Shown here piece after piece: positions 1 to 6,297 of a DNA stretch of 9,370 bases. The notes below the pieces were generated by a model. That model worked only from the letters and a program-made list of their open reading frames with translations, made no database searches and was not told the origin of the DNA. A program made the position numbers and the translations under genes. Positions within the stretch are counted from its first letter, which is position 1. Each line of letters starts with the position of its first letter. The stretch comes from an archaeon (lineage in GTDB: Archaea; Nanobdellota; Nanobdellia; SCGC-AAA011-G17; GW2011-AR18): positions 5,346 to 14,715 of the forward strand of contig JAHFKM010000014.1 of the NCBI GenBank assembly GCA_023245385.1, given 5' to 3'.

Positions 1-90
1 AGGGGGTGACCACGTTAGTTAGTTGTGTGGTCGCCTAAAGTTTAAGAGAACTTTACTAAGAGAGCTAGAGTTATTCAAAGTGGGAGTAGT
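1..90. other. Two tandem hairpin-forming inverted repeats downstream of the 685-aa surface protein gene
   Basis: This is the left-edge stretch after the stop codon of the 685-aa gene. The first inverted repeat has arms at 5-13 and 27-35 (GGTGACCAC / GTGGTCGCC). It pairs fully in plus-strand RNA with one G-U pair, extendable by a further G-U at 14/26, and has an A-C mismatch in minus-strand RNA. Its loop contains TTAGTTAGTT. Directly next to it, a perfect 7-bp repeat has arms at 36-42 (TAAAGTT) and 49-55 (AACTTTA). No T-run follows on the minus strand inside the window, so this is not a classical terminator for the adjacent gene. It could be the end of a structured RNA or of a plus-strand transcript from outside the window. 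I do not recognise an RNA family. Confidence 0.4.
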
Positions 91-2148
91 TTATTTTCTT
101 TTTTTAAAAAAATAAAAGTTGAGAATGGTAAAGAGGGAGAGGAAGAGTGTGTTGAGTGTGTAGGTTGGAACAATAACTTTTTTTACGATTTCTGGGGTAA
201 GTGTTGTGCAGGGGAGTTCGTAAGTAGGTAAAGGTCCTGAGGGGGAGCTAAGTGTGCAAGTAGTTGTTGCGCATTCTGGGATGATGCTGCTGATACCTCC
301 AAGAGAATCAAGATCTGAGGGAAGGGCTTGGTCGAGGGTGATTGTTCTTGTTCCTCTTCCATTATGATCTTCATCTTGGCATTGGCCTCTGGTGATGGTG
401 AAACTTTTTCCAAGGGTTGCGATGCTTGTTTTTTCTTCGCATGCTGATGGTGTACTTGTACTTGTAGGAACGCAGCAGGTTTGATCGAGAGGGAGACTAA
501 GACTATCTCCTACACCTTGAAGTTCTAGTTGTCTTCCATTTTTGCAGGTTTGTTGTTCTGAGCAGGTGGTTCCTCCGAATGAAAAACAACTTTTTGGGTC
601 AAGGTCAGGATTGTCAAGAGCTGGGCTGATCATAGGATCTGGTTGGTCGAGGAGTTGTGGACAGCCATCATGATCTGAATCTCCGAAGACATCGGGACAG
701 AGGTCACAAGGAATAGTATCTCCATCAATATCTGGTTCGATTTCACAACGTGGAAGATCTTTAAGTTCAGGATCTGGAATGACATAAATTTGTGCCGGTT
801 GAGGAGGGGGAAGATTAAGATCACAGGTTCTTCCTGTGGTACAAGTAAATCCTTCTGGGCAAGAAGTGGGTGTAGTGGGATCACATGGGGGAAGGAGTTG
901 TTGTTCACAATTGTTTGTTGTTGGATTACAAATACCTCCAAGTGAACAAGTTGTTTTAGTAGGGTCACAAGTGCAACTTGTATCTCCAACTGTGCAACAT
1001 CCTGGATTTCCTAAAGTACATGGTCCTTGTGCTTGTTGTTCACAAGTAGTTCCTGGAGTGCAGGGGGGTGGTGGTGCTTGTTTACATGCGCTTGTGAGTG
1101 GGTCACATAAAGTTCCTTGTTTACATTTTGAAGAAGAATCAAGAATATCACAACATCCTGGATCTCCAACTGCGCAACATCCTGTTCCTGAAGTGCAGGG
1201 GGGTGGTGGTGCTGGGATGCATGCTTTACTTGTTGAATCACAGAGTGTTCCTGATGGACATGTTGATTGTGCAGGGTCGCAGCAGTTTACAAGTCCTGGA
1301 TAACAGCAAGATCCTGTTCCTGGATCGTTGCAGGGTGCTGGTGGTTTTATAGATTCACAAGCGAGAGTTCTGATATCACATACGCTAGTATAAGGACATT
1401 TTGAATTGATATAACTTAAAGGATCACAACATCCTGGATTTCCGAGAATACAGCATGCTGATCCAGAACAAGAACTAGGGCGCGGTGCTGGTTCGCAACT
1501 TTTTGTTTCTGCGTTGCAAGTAGTTTCGATTGGACATTTTGAACTTAAAGGATCAGAAGGATCGCAACAGTTCGCTTCATTTAGACCACAGCATCCGGAA
1601 GTGCAGGGTGCTGGTGGTGCTGGATCGCAGTGAAAATTTTCTGGATTGCAAGAAGTTTCTGATGGACATGTTGAATGGGCGAGAGGGTTACAGCAACCGA
1701 TTGCGTTTGGAGGGCAGCAGAATTTGCTAGGATCGCAAGGATTTGGAGAGACACATTTTTTTGTAGAGGGGTCACAGAATATTCCAGGTATAGCTGCGCA
1801 TTGAAGATTACTTGTACAAGAGGTGGATGTATCAAAACAATTTCCTAAATAACAAGCTTGTCCTGGCGAGCAAGGAGTTGTGGTTTTTTGGTAACACCCA
1901 GTATTCATATCTCGAGTACAACTCCAAGAAGAATCGAGTGAACAACCTTTTTCACTAAGATATGAACATTCATTTGTACAAGTGGAAGAAATAGGAGCGC
2001 AAGTTCCTGGTGTTTTTGAAATAATTTTACAGAACATTCCTGGAGCGCAATCAGAATCTCTCATACAAGGTGTTCCTGTGTCTGCGTATGTTTCAATGCT
2101 TACGAGTGAGAGAAAAATAAGAAGAATGAAAATAGTTGGTGTCTTCAT
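91..2148 (-). CDS. Cysteine-rich repeat surface protein, signal peptide plus C-terminal membrane anchor (685 aa)
   Basis: I do not recognise a named family; it is very probably an anchored extracellular protein. The N-terminus is a signal peptide (hydrophobic 5-17, likely cleavage near 22). Residues 25-135 hold several short Cys motifs such as CMRDSDC. Residues 138-442 are an array of about six 45-residue repeats with CC pairs and proline linkers. Residues 471-497 are Asp-rich with DxDxD and CP (DIDGDT, DSDHDGCP), like calcium-binding thrombospondin type-3 repeats. Residues 520-650 match the C-terminal module of the 738-aa protein. The C-terminus is a membrane segment at about 661-681 followed by KKRK. 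About 84 of 685 residues are Cys, so extensive disulfide bonding is expected. The start is fixed by the signal peptide and by a TATA box 48 nt upstream. There is no Shine-Dalgarno sequence. A role in attachment or surface structure is inference. Confidence 0.85.
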   Translation of the reverse strand: MKTPTIFILLIFLSLVSIETYADTGTPCMRDSDCAPGMFCKIISKTPGTCAPISSTCTNECSYLSEKGCSLDSSWSCTRDMNTGCYQKTTTPCSPGQACYLGNCFDTSTSCTSNLQCAAIPGIFCDPSTKKCVSPNPCDPSKFCCPPNAIGCCNPLAHSTCPSETSCNPENFHCDPAPPAPCTSGCCGLNEANCCDPSDPLSSKCPIETTCNAETKSCEPAPRPSSCSGSACCILGNPGCCDPLSYINSKCPYTSVCDIRTLACESIKPPAPCNDPGTGSCCYPGLVNCCDPAQSTCPSGTLCDSTSKACIPAPPPPCTSGTGCCAVGDPGCCDILDSSSKCKQGTLCDPLTSACKQAPPPPCTPGTTCEQQAQGPCTLGNPGCCTVGDTSCTCDPTKTTCSLGGICNPTTNNCEQQLLPPCDPTTPTSCPEGFTCTTGRTCDLNLPPPQPAQIYVIPDPELKDLPRCEIEPDIDGDTIPCDLCPDVFGDSDHDGCPQLLDQPDPMISPALDNPDLDPKSCFSFGGTTCSEQQTCKNGRQLELQGVGDSLSLPLDQTCCVPTSTSTPSACEEKTSIATLGKSFTITRGQCQDEDHNGRGTRTITLDQALPSDLDSLGGISSIIPECATTTCTLSSPSGPLPTYELPCTTLTPEIVKKVIVPTYTLNTLFLSLFTILNFYFFKKRK
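823..1737 (-). repeat. Array of ~45-codon cysteine repeats inside the 685-aa protein gene
   Basis: Residues 138-442 follow a repeating pattern: Pro-rich linker with PC, then CC, a short G-containing loop, CCDP, SxCP, CD/CN and a final C. Four copies are regular (about 180-222, 223-266, 268-313, 314-357). A partial copy precedes them, and a longer degenerate one with an insertion (about 360-418) plus a truncated one follow. At DNA level a 22-bp stretch is identical at 1057-1078 and 1192-1213, exactly 135 bp (45 codons) apart, which shows in-frame duplication of one unit. Confidence 0.8.
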
Positions 2149-2195
2149 GTGTGAGTACTCTCTTTTTTTAGCTAGTGGGATCAGAGAGTTAGTAC

Positions 2196-2204
2196 TATTT
2201 AAAT
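2196..2204 (-). promoter_or_regulatory. TATA box of the 685-aa surface protein gene
   Basis: Minus strand ATTTAAATA, preceded by an A-rich BRE-like stretch (ACAAAA) and followed by G. The 3' edge is 48 nt from the ATG at 2148, so a start about 25 nt downstream of the box would give a leader of roughly 25-30 nt. An A7-G run (2163-2169 on the plus strand as T7) sits 14 nt before the ATG. The same box and a similar run precede the other two surface protein genes. Confidence 0.65.
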
Positions 2205-2271
2205 TTTTGTTTGTTCAAGAAAAATATATGATCGATACATTTTTAGAGAGTGATTATTCAAAAATAATATA

Positions 2272-2406
2272 TTACTCAAGTTTATGTTCTATAAATTTTC
2301 TTAATTCTTTTATCAAAAAATCACAATCTTTAATATTCTTTTCTGCGTCTTAAAAACTAAAAATTTTTTTCCATAGTGAATGATTCCATTTCTTTTTAAG
2401 CGACAT
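2272..2406 (-). pseudogene. Possible decayed mini-ORF (45 codons, one in-frame TAA)
   Basis: This is in the AT-rich stretch between the 685-aa and 281-aa genes. From ATG at 2406 the minus strand reads 18 codons (MSLKKKW... to FSF), hits TAA, and continues in the same frame for 25 codons (DAEKNIKDCDFLIKEL...), ending in TAA at 2272-2274. The second half has the Lys/Glu/Ile makeup of an amphipathic helix and looks coding rather than random. There is no Shine-Dalgarno sequence. It may be the remnant of a small gene, but chance is possible at this base composition. No family is recognised. Confidence 0.2.
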
Positions 2407-2497
2407 TTGTTAAAAATTCTAAACAATTTTTAATTTTTGGAGGTTAATATTTAATTTATTTCTTTATAGATAGAATAATCTAGAAACAAAGTATACT

Positions 2498-2528
2498 AAA
2501 AAAGAAAAAAGGCACGTTTTTTACGTGC
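2498..2528 (-). terminator. Hairpin plus T-tract terminator after the 281-aa gene
   Basis: On the minus strand, starting four bases after the TAA at 2533-2535, a perfect 6-bp stem (GCACGT / ACGTGC, 2512-2517 and 2523-2528, loop of five A) is followed by one C and then TTTTTTCTTTTTT. This has the full form of an intrinsic terminator, whereas archaeal terminators usually need only the T-tract. It separates the 281-aa gene from the promoter of the 685-aa gene. Confidence 0.7.
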
Positions 2529-2532
2529 ATAA

Positions 2533-3378
2533 TTATGGACAAGTAAAGGTGTATGTTCCTGATCCTAATATTGCACATGCCGAACCACGAGGTGAAGGGA
2601 TTGAAGGATTTGAAAGTTGTCCTCCTATGGCATTATTCAATCCTCTTCTCGTAGAAAGATCAAATGCTCCAGGAGGAATAGATTCTGGTGGAATGCGAAA
2701 TTGACTAGTATCACTAGGAGCTGGTTGAAAGACTCCTGCCTCACTTTCATCAGGAATAAAATCTGCTGAACCAACTCTTCCACATCGACCTATTCCTGTT
2801 TTAGAGTCTATAGTACAAGATCCAGTTGTACAATCATTGTTTTGTTCGCAACCTACTGCATTAAAAGCAAGTTTGTGTGCGCAACGTTTGTAGTTCGGGT
2901 CTGTAATAACAAGTCCATTTTTTTGAACACGTTTACAGAAGAGTGTGTTAGGATCACATGGATCATTAGGTGAACATTCATCATAGATAAATCTATTAAT
3001 GAGGTAGGATGAACAGGTTCGTGATGATGAAGGGCAATAGCTAGTGGAACAATCTTTATCCCAGACACAGGGTTCTCCATTAGGAAGGTCAAGATTTCTA
3101 CATTTTTTTATGTCAGAAGAATCAGGATAAGCAGTAGCATAATTACAATAATAAGTAGAGCATTCTGCATGGGTAGTACATGCTTCACCAAAACTTTTTA
3201 ATGGAGGGTTATAAGGAATAATATTTGGAGAAGATTTAGAGAAGATAGATTTGAAGCTGGTAAAAATTGAGTTTCCTGTAATACTCCCGGTTAATGCTGA
3301 TGTGAAAACAACAAGACCAATGAGAAGAATTAAAACTCCACTTGCGATTTGCGCTTTTTTATATAATTTGAAATACAT
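2533..3378 (-). CDS. Small cysteine-rich protein with N-terminal membrane anchor and SITGN motif (281 aa)
   Basis: No named family is recognised. Residues 10-29 form one membrane segment after a short basic N-terminus (MYFKLYKKAQ), followed at 30-37 by TGSITGNS, a motif I associate from memory with exported Woesearchaeota-type proteins. The outer part carries repeated C-x5-C-x4-C motifs (CTTHAECSTYYC at 67-78, CVWDKDCSTSYC at 104-115, CEQNNDCTTGSC at 177-188), similar in spacing to Dickkopf/EGF-like small disulfide folds. A Ser/Pro-rich tail lacking most cysteines ends in a short Cys-containing segment. The frame is open 82 codons further upstream, but that part overlaps the end of the 738-aa gene and looks non-coding. 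The start at 3378 is preceded by AAGGTGG, the only clear Shine-Dalgarno in the window, and by its own TATA box. It probably belongs to the same surface complex as its two neighbours (inference). Confidence 0.8.
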   Translation of the reverse strand: MYFKLYKKAQIASGVLILLIGLVVFTSALTGSITGNSIFTSFKSIFSKSSPNIIPYNPPLKSFGEACTTHAECSTYYCNYATAYPDSSDIKKCRNLDLPNGEPCVWDKDCSTSYCPSSSRTCSSYLINRFIYDECSPNDPCDPNTLFCKRVQKNGLVITDPNYKRCAHKLAFNAVGCEQNNDCTTGSCTIDSKTGIGRCGRVGSADFIPDESEAGVFQPAPSDTSQFRIPPESIPPGAFDLSTRRGLNNAIGGQLSNPSIPSPRGSACAILGSGTYTFTCP

Positions 3379-3381
3379 TTG

Positions 3382-3391
3382 TCCACCTTCC
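3382..3391 (-). promoter_or_regulatory. Shine-Dalgarno site deciding the start of the 281-aa gene
   Basis: The minus strand reads GGAAGGTGGACAAATG, with AGGTG complementary to the archaeal 16S 3' end five to seven bases before the ATG. It supports 3378 rather than the longer upstream reading. The other genes here lack such a site. An A8 run lies just upstream (3392-3399). Confidence 0.65.
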
Positions 3392-3425
3392 TTTTTTTTA
3401 CTAATTTTATTTCTGATCAAACTTC

Positions 3426-3435
3426 TATTTAAAAT
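3426..3435 (-). promoter_or_regulatory. TATA box of the 281-aa gene, overlapping the stop codon of the 738-aa gene
   Basis: Minus strand ATTTTAAATAG after ACAAAA, a BRE/TATA match equal to that of the two paralogue genes. Its edge is 48 nt from the ATG at 3378. The TAA stop of the upstream gene (3429-3431) is part of the box, so termination of translation and the promoter share the same bases. Confidence 0.6.
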
Positions 3436-5645
3436 TTTTGTTTCTTGGCGATGTAAAATCCTAAGAGGACTGCGAGTGAGAGAAGAATTCCACTGATGGT
3501 ATAGAAGGGGATTGTTTGTTTTTCTGTGTCTTCGGAAGTGAATGTTGTGCAAGAGACTTGCCATTCTGAGTTTGAACCAGTTGAAGAGCTGCTTGTACTT
3601 GTAGTGCATGTTCTTGTTTGGCATTCTGGAAGAACTGCTGATATTCCTCCTGCTGTTTCAATTTCTCCAGTGTTAATACCCAGGAGAGTAATTTTTCTTG
3701 TTCCTGTTGTTTGTCCTGGTTCTACTTCACATGTTCCACGAGTAATAGTGATTGATCTTCCTAAGAGGGGGTTGTGGGTGTGTTCTTCACATACAGGTGT
3801 TGGTTGTGTTGGTGTTGGTGCGCAGCAGTAGATTTCGTGGAGATTAAGGGTGTGTGCTTCTCTAAGTGGTATTTCTTTACCATCACATTGACCTGTGTCC
3901 GAGCAGGTAACTCCTTTAAGGTCTGGGCAGCTGAGGGGGTGTGGTTGATTTGTAATAGGACAGCCGAGTGTATTTACTGTTCCACCTTGATTTTTACAGA
4001 AGTCGCAGAGAATTCCATCTCCATCTGTGTCTTGTGGGTCTTCTGATCCGCTTGGGCAAGTAAGATCTAGGTCACAGTTATTGATTCCATTATGATCAGA
4101 ATCACTAGTGCAACGAGCGCTCTCACATTGGCTACCAGAAGTGCAAGGGCAGTTAAAGACACAGGGATTATCACAAACTCCTTGTGTTGAGCAGACTTGA
4201 GGATGAGGACAACTACTAGTAGGTGTAGTAGGATTACAGGTTCTATGCTTACATGTGCCAGAGTCACAATAGCTGCTTGTGCATTGACAGCTGTCTGTAC
4301 ATGAAGTATCATCGGCGAGAGTGGCTGAGCAAGAAGGAGTGGTTGGAGTTCCTCCTCCAGAACCAGTTCCTGAGCCTATGCATGTTCCTGCAGTACAAGT
4401 TCCGCTGGAGCATTCACAATTTTGTTGGCAGGTATGATCTGCTGCAAATTGACTTAGACATCTATTACAGATTCCATTTTGTGGAGCAGTGCAAACTTCT
4501 CCAGCAGGGCAGTTTCCTTCTTCTCCTACTGTTGAAGTAGTACATCCGGCACATTGTCCTTGTGAACAAAGTCCGCTAGTGCATTGACAATTATCAGTAC
4601 AGGAAGCTGAATTGGCGCGTTGAGTTGGAGGAGTACATGCTTGACAATGAGGGATATAGGTTGTAGCGCAGACTTGTCCTGGAGCGCAGCTTCCTTGTTC
4701 TCGTGGATGAGATGAACTGCAAGAGGTGACACATCGTCCTTGTGAACACGTTCCACTTACACATTCACAGCTTCGTGTGCAGGTGTTTCCATTAGAAATA
4801 CTTGCGCTACAAAGGGAAGAAGAAACACAAACACCTGTAAAAAGACCGGGATCTATTTGACAGCGTTCTCCAGAAGGACAATCAATGGGGGAAGAACATG
4901 GAGTAATGGTTGGAGTTTCTCCTCCAGAACCAGTTCCTGAGCCTATGCATGTTCCTGCAGTACAATCTGCGCTAGTGCATTGGCAGGGGTGGGTGCATGA
5001 TTGTCCTGAACTAAGGTGTGTTTGTCCTGGGCAGGATGAGCATGTTCCAGCAGTACAGTAGCCTGAAGTGCATTGGCAATTGTTAGTACATGCTTGATCA
5101 GTAGCGGCATCTCCCGATCCGCAGGATACTCCTGAGAGGGGTGTACAGCAAATAGTAATGGGTGATAAGAAGTCAGAGTAAAGGGGCGAGGCGAGATGTG
5201 CGTCATCTGGATTTGAAAGTTCAACTACGGGAGTTTTTCCTGAAGGACAGCTTCCTGAAACACTTTCACAATTTCTGTAGCCTTTGTAACAGACATTTAT
5301 TGAGTAAGATGAGCCGCTGTCTTGTGTTGCTCCATGTGCGTTGCTAACATCTGAGAGTTTGAGAATAAGGTTGTCTGGGGAGCTTGGGTCTGGTGCCCAT
5401 GTTCTTGTAAGAGGTTTATAGTCTGCGCATTCATGGACAGAGCTTGTGTCTTCACGTCCGGTATATCCGAAGCAGAGAGGATTAGAATAAAAGTTTTGAT
5501 CGTAGAGTTCTGCTTGGCCTCCTGCGAGAGTATCAAGTTTGAGAATTGTATTGACTGGGGAGCATGGTGCTGCAAAAGCAATTGTCAGGGAAAGAAGAAA
5601 GACGGAAGTAATGAGGAATAGTTTGTTAGGGATAGATCTAATCAT
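3429..5645 (-). CDS. Cysteine-rich repeat surface protein, paralogue of the 685-aa protein (738 aa)
   Basis: Predicted anchored extracellular protein. The signal peptide covers 1-26 (hydrophobic 9-25, AFAAP). Residues 27-168 hold three loosely repeated units of the form LxLS...NAH/DAH...YS...C (around 33-58, 93-119, 139-167), a module I recall from DPANN surface proteins. Residues 186-512 hold six clear and one degenerate copy of C-x3-C-x-C-x4-C-x4-C. Residues 515-562 are Asp/Cys-rich (SDSDHNG, DTDGDGILCDFC), like calcium-binding segments. Residues 573-705 match the 685-aa protein (for example ITRGTC and GGISAVLPEC against ITRGQC and GGISSIIPEC). A membrane segment at about 713-733 is followed by KKQKF. 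About 80 residues are Cys. It starts 46 bp after the methylase gene but has its own TATA box, so it need not be cotranscribed. Function in attachment is inferred. Confidence 0.87.
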   Translation of the reverse strand: MIRSIPNKLFLITSVFLLSLTIAFAAPCSPVNTILKLDTLAGGQAELYDQNFYSNPLCFGYTGREDTSSVHECADYKPLTRTWAPDPSSPDNLILKLSDVSNAHGATQDSGSSYSINVCYKGYRNCESVSGSCPSGKTPVVELSNPDDAHLASPLYSDFLSPITICCTPLSGVSCGSGDAATDQACTNNCQCTSGYCTAGTCSSCPGQTHLSSGQSCTHPCQCTSADCTAGTCIGSGTGSGGETPTITPCSSPIDCPSGERCQIDPGLFTGVCVSSSLCSASISNGNTCTRSCECVSGTCSQGRCVTSCSSSHPREQGSCAPGQVCATTYIPHCQACTPPTQRANSASCTDNCQCTSGLCSQGQCAGCTTSTVGEEGNCPAGEVCTAPQNGICNRCLSQFAADHTCQQNCECSSGTCTAGTCIGSGTGSGGGTPTTPSCSATLADDTSCTDSCQCTSSYCDSGTCKHRTCNPTTPTSSCPHPQVCSTQGVCDNPCVFNCPCTSGSQCESARCTSDSDHNGINNCDLDLTCPSGSEDPQDTDGDGILCDFCKNQGGTVNTLGCPITNQPHPLSCPDLKGVTCSDTGQCDGKEIPLREAHTLNLHEIYCCAPTPTQPTPVCEEHTHNPLLGRSITITRGTCEVEPGQTTGTRKITLLGINTGEIETAGGISAVLPECQTRTCTTSTSSSSTGSNSEWQVSCTTFTSEDTEKQTIPFYTISGILLSLAVLLGFYIAKKQKF
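4110..5090 (-). repeat. Array of five-cysteine repeats with a near-identical 59-bp duplication
   Basis: Residues 186-202, 217-233, 289-305, 349-365, 406-422 and 449-465 share CTxxCQCTSGxCxxGTC or a close variant; 495-512 is a degenerate seventh copy. At DNA level 4340-4398 and 4907-4965 match at 58 of 59 positions (47 exact in a row), 567 bp or 189 codons apart. They encode the end of a repeat plus the linker GTCIGSGTGSGG and TPT. Near-identity including synonymous sites points to recent duplication or gene conversion. Confidence 0.8.
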
Positions 5646-5688
5646 GGTGTGCTCTTTTTTTTGTATGAGTATTCTTCTCGAAAGGATC

Positions 5689-5697
5689 TATTTAAAT
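5689..5697 (-). promoter_or_regulatory. TATA box of the 738-aa gene, overlapping the stop codon of the methylase gene
   Basis: Minus strand ATTTAAATAG after AGAAAG, identical in core to the box of the paralogous 685-aa gene. The edge is 44 nt from the ATG at 5645. The TAA of the METTL5-like gene (5692-5694) lies inside it. An A8-GAG run (5655-5662) follows 9 nt before the ATG, as in the other two surface genes. Confidence 0.65.
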
Positions 5698-6282
5698 CTT
5701 TCTTAGAATCCAGATACCTATCTTCACAAGGTACTTGTTTTTTTTGTGGAAGGGATATGTTTTTTTGAGGAGAAAATTTCTTTCAAGAATTTCTTCTATG
5801 TGAAAGTTGTATTCTTCTGTGATTTTTTTTATGAAGGGTTTTGATTCTATTTTGTGAAGAGAATAAATAGTGGAGGAGTGGGTCATTGCTTTTTCTAAGA
5901 AGATTTTGTCTGCTTTTCTTTCTTGTACTCCAAAGGGTGGGTTCATGAGTACGGTATCGACGTTTTTTTCAAAAGATCTGATATCTGAAGTGAGGTAAAT
6001 TCCTTTGTTTTTAGAGTTTTCTTTCGCGAGTGTGATCATTTTTTTGTCAGTGTCGATGAAGTAAACGTTTTTCGCGTTAAGAAGTAATGCTCCTGTTCCT
6101 AGGATTCCGTTGCCGCAGCCGAAGTCGGCGATTAGTTTGTTTTTTATGTCTCCATTCAAGAAGGCTTTCCAGAGTAATTCTGCTGCGAGTTCTCCTTCAA
6201 GTTGGTATTGTTCCAGTTTGATAGTAAATGTTTCAGGTGTCTTGAGTGTGCTTAATTTTATTGCGAGTTCTTTTTTATTCAT
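5692..6282 (-). CDS. METTL5-like SAM-dependent N6-adenine RNA methylase (COG2263 type, 196 aa)
   Basis: Class I methyltransferase of the archaeal METTL5-like group, whose eukaryotic member makes m6A in small-subunit rRNA together with TRM112. Visible signs are the N-terminal LEQYQLEGELAAELLW (23-38), typical of this group; SAM motif I DFGCGNGILG (53-62); an acidic residue after strand 2 (D77); the N6-amino methylase motif NPPFG (114-118); and IFLEKA and SLHK downstream. The length is normal for the family. The ATG at 6282 begins 15 bp after the MBF1 stop, so the two genes are very likely one operon; the sequence before it is pyrimidine-rich with no Shine-Dalgarno. The substrate, probably rRNA, is inferred from the family. 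A Trm112-like partner is not seen in the window. Confidence 0.85.
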   Translation of the reverse strand: MNKKELAIKLSTLKTPETFTIKLEQYQLEGELAAELLWKAFLNGDIKNKLIADFGCGNGILGTGALLLNAKNVYFIDTDKKMITLAKENSKNKGIYLTSDIRSFEKNVDTVLMNPPFGVQERKADKIFLEKAMTHSSTIYSLHKIESKPFIKKITEEYNFHIEEILERNFLLKKTYPFHKKNKYLVKIGIWILRKI

Positions 6283-6297
6283 GAGAGCGAGTATTTG

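Noticed and set aside
836..1303. 155-codon plus-strand open frame
   Set aside because: It lies fully opposite the Cys repeat array; its composition (runs of GGGGA-type and HPGS repeats) is the antisense reading of PPPC and CCDP codons.
1982..2353. 123-codon plus-strand open frame over the signal-peptide end of the 685-aa gene
   Set aside because: Half of it is antisense to a clear coding region and the rest runs through AT-rich spacer; no start signal and no recognisable protein features.
3379..3624. 82-codon N-terminal extension of the 281-aa gene
   Set aside because: It overlaps the 3' end of the 738-aa gene in another frame, has basic low-complexity makeup, and the internal ATG at 3378 has a Shine-Dalgarno, a TATA box and an immediate membrane segment.
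3526..3831. 101-codon plus-strand open frame
   Set aside because: Antisense to the conserved C-terminal module of the 738-aa gene; valine/glycine-rich shadow.
823..5090. Regular DNA repeats that could suggest a CRISPR array or tandem satellite
   Set aside because: The periods are multiples of three, stay in frame, and encode conserved cysteine patterns; there are no identical repeats with unique spacers.
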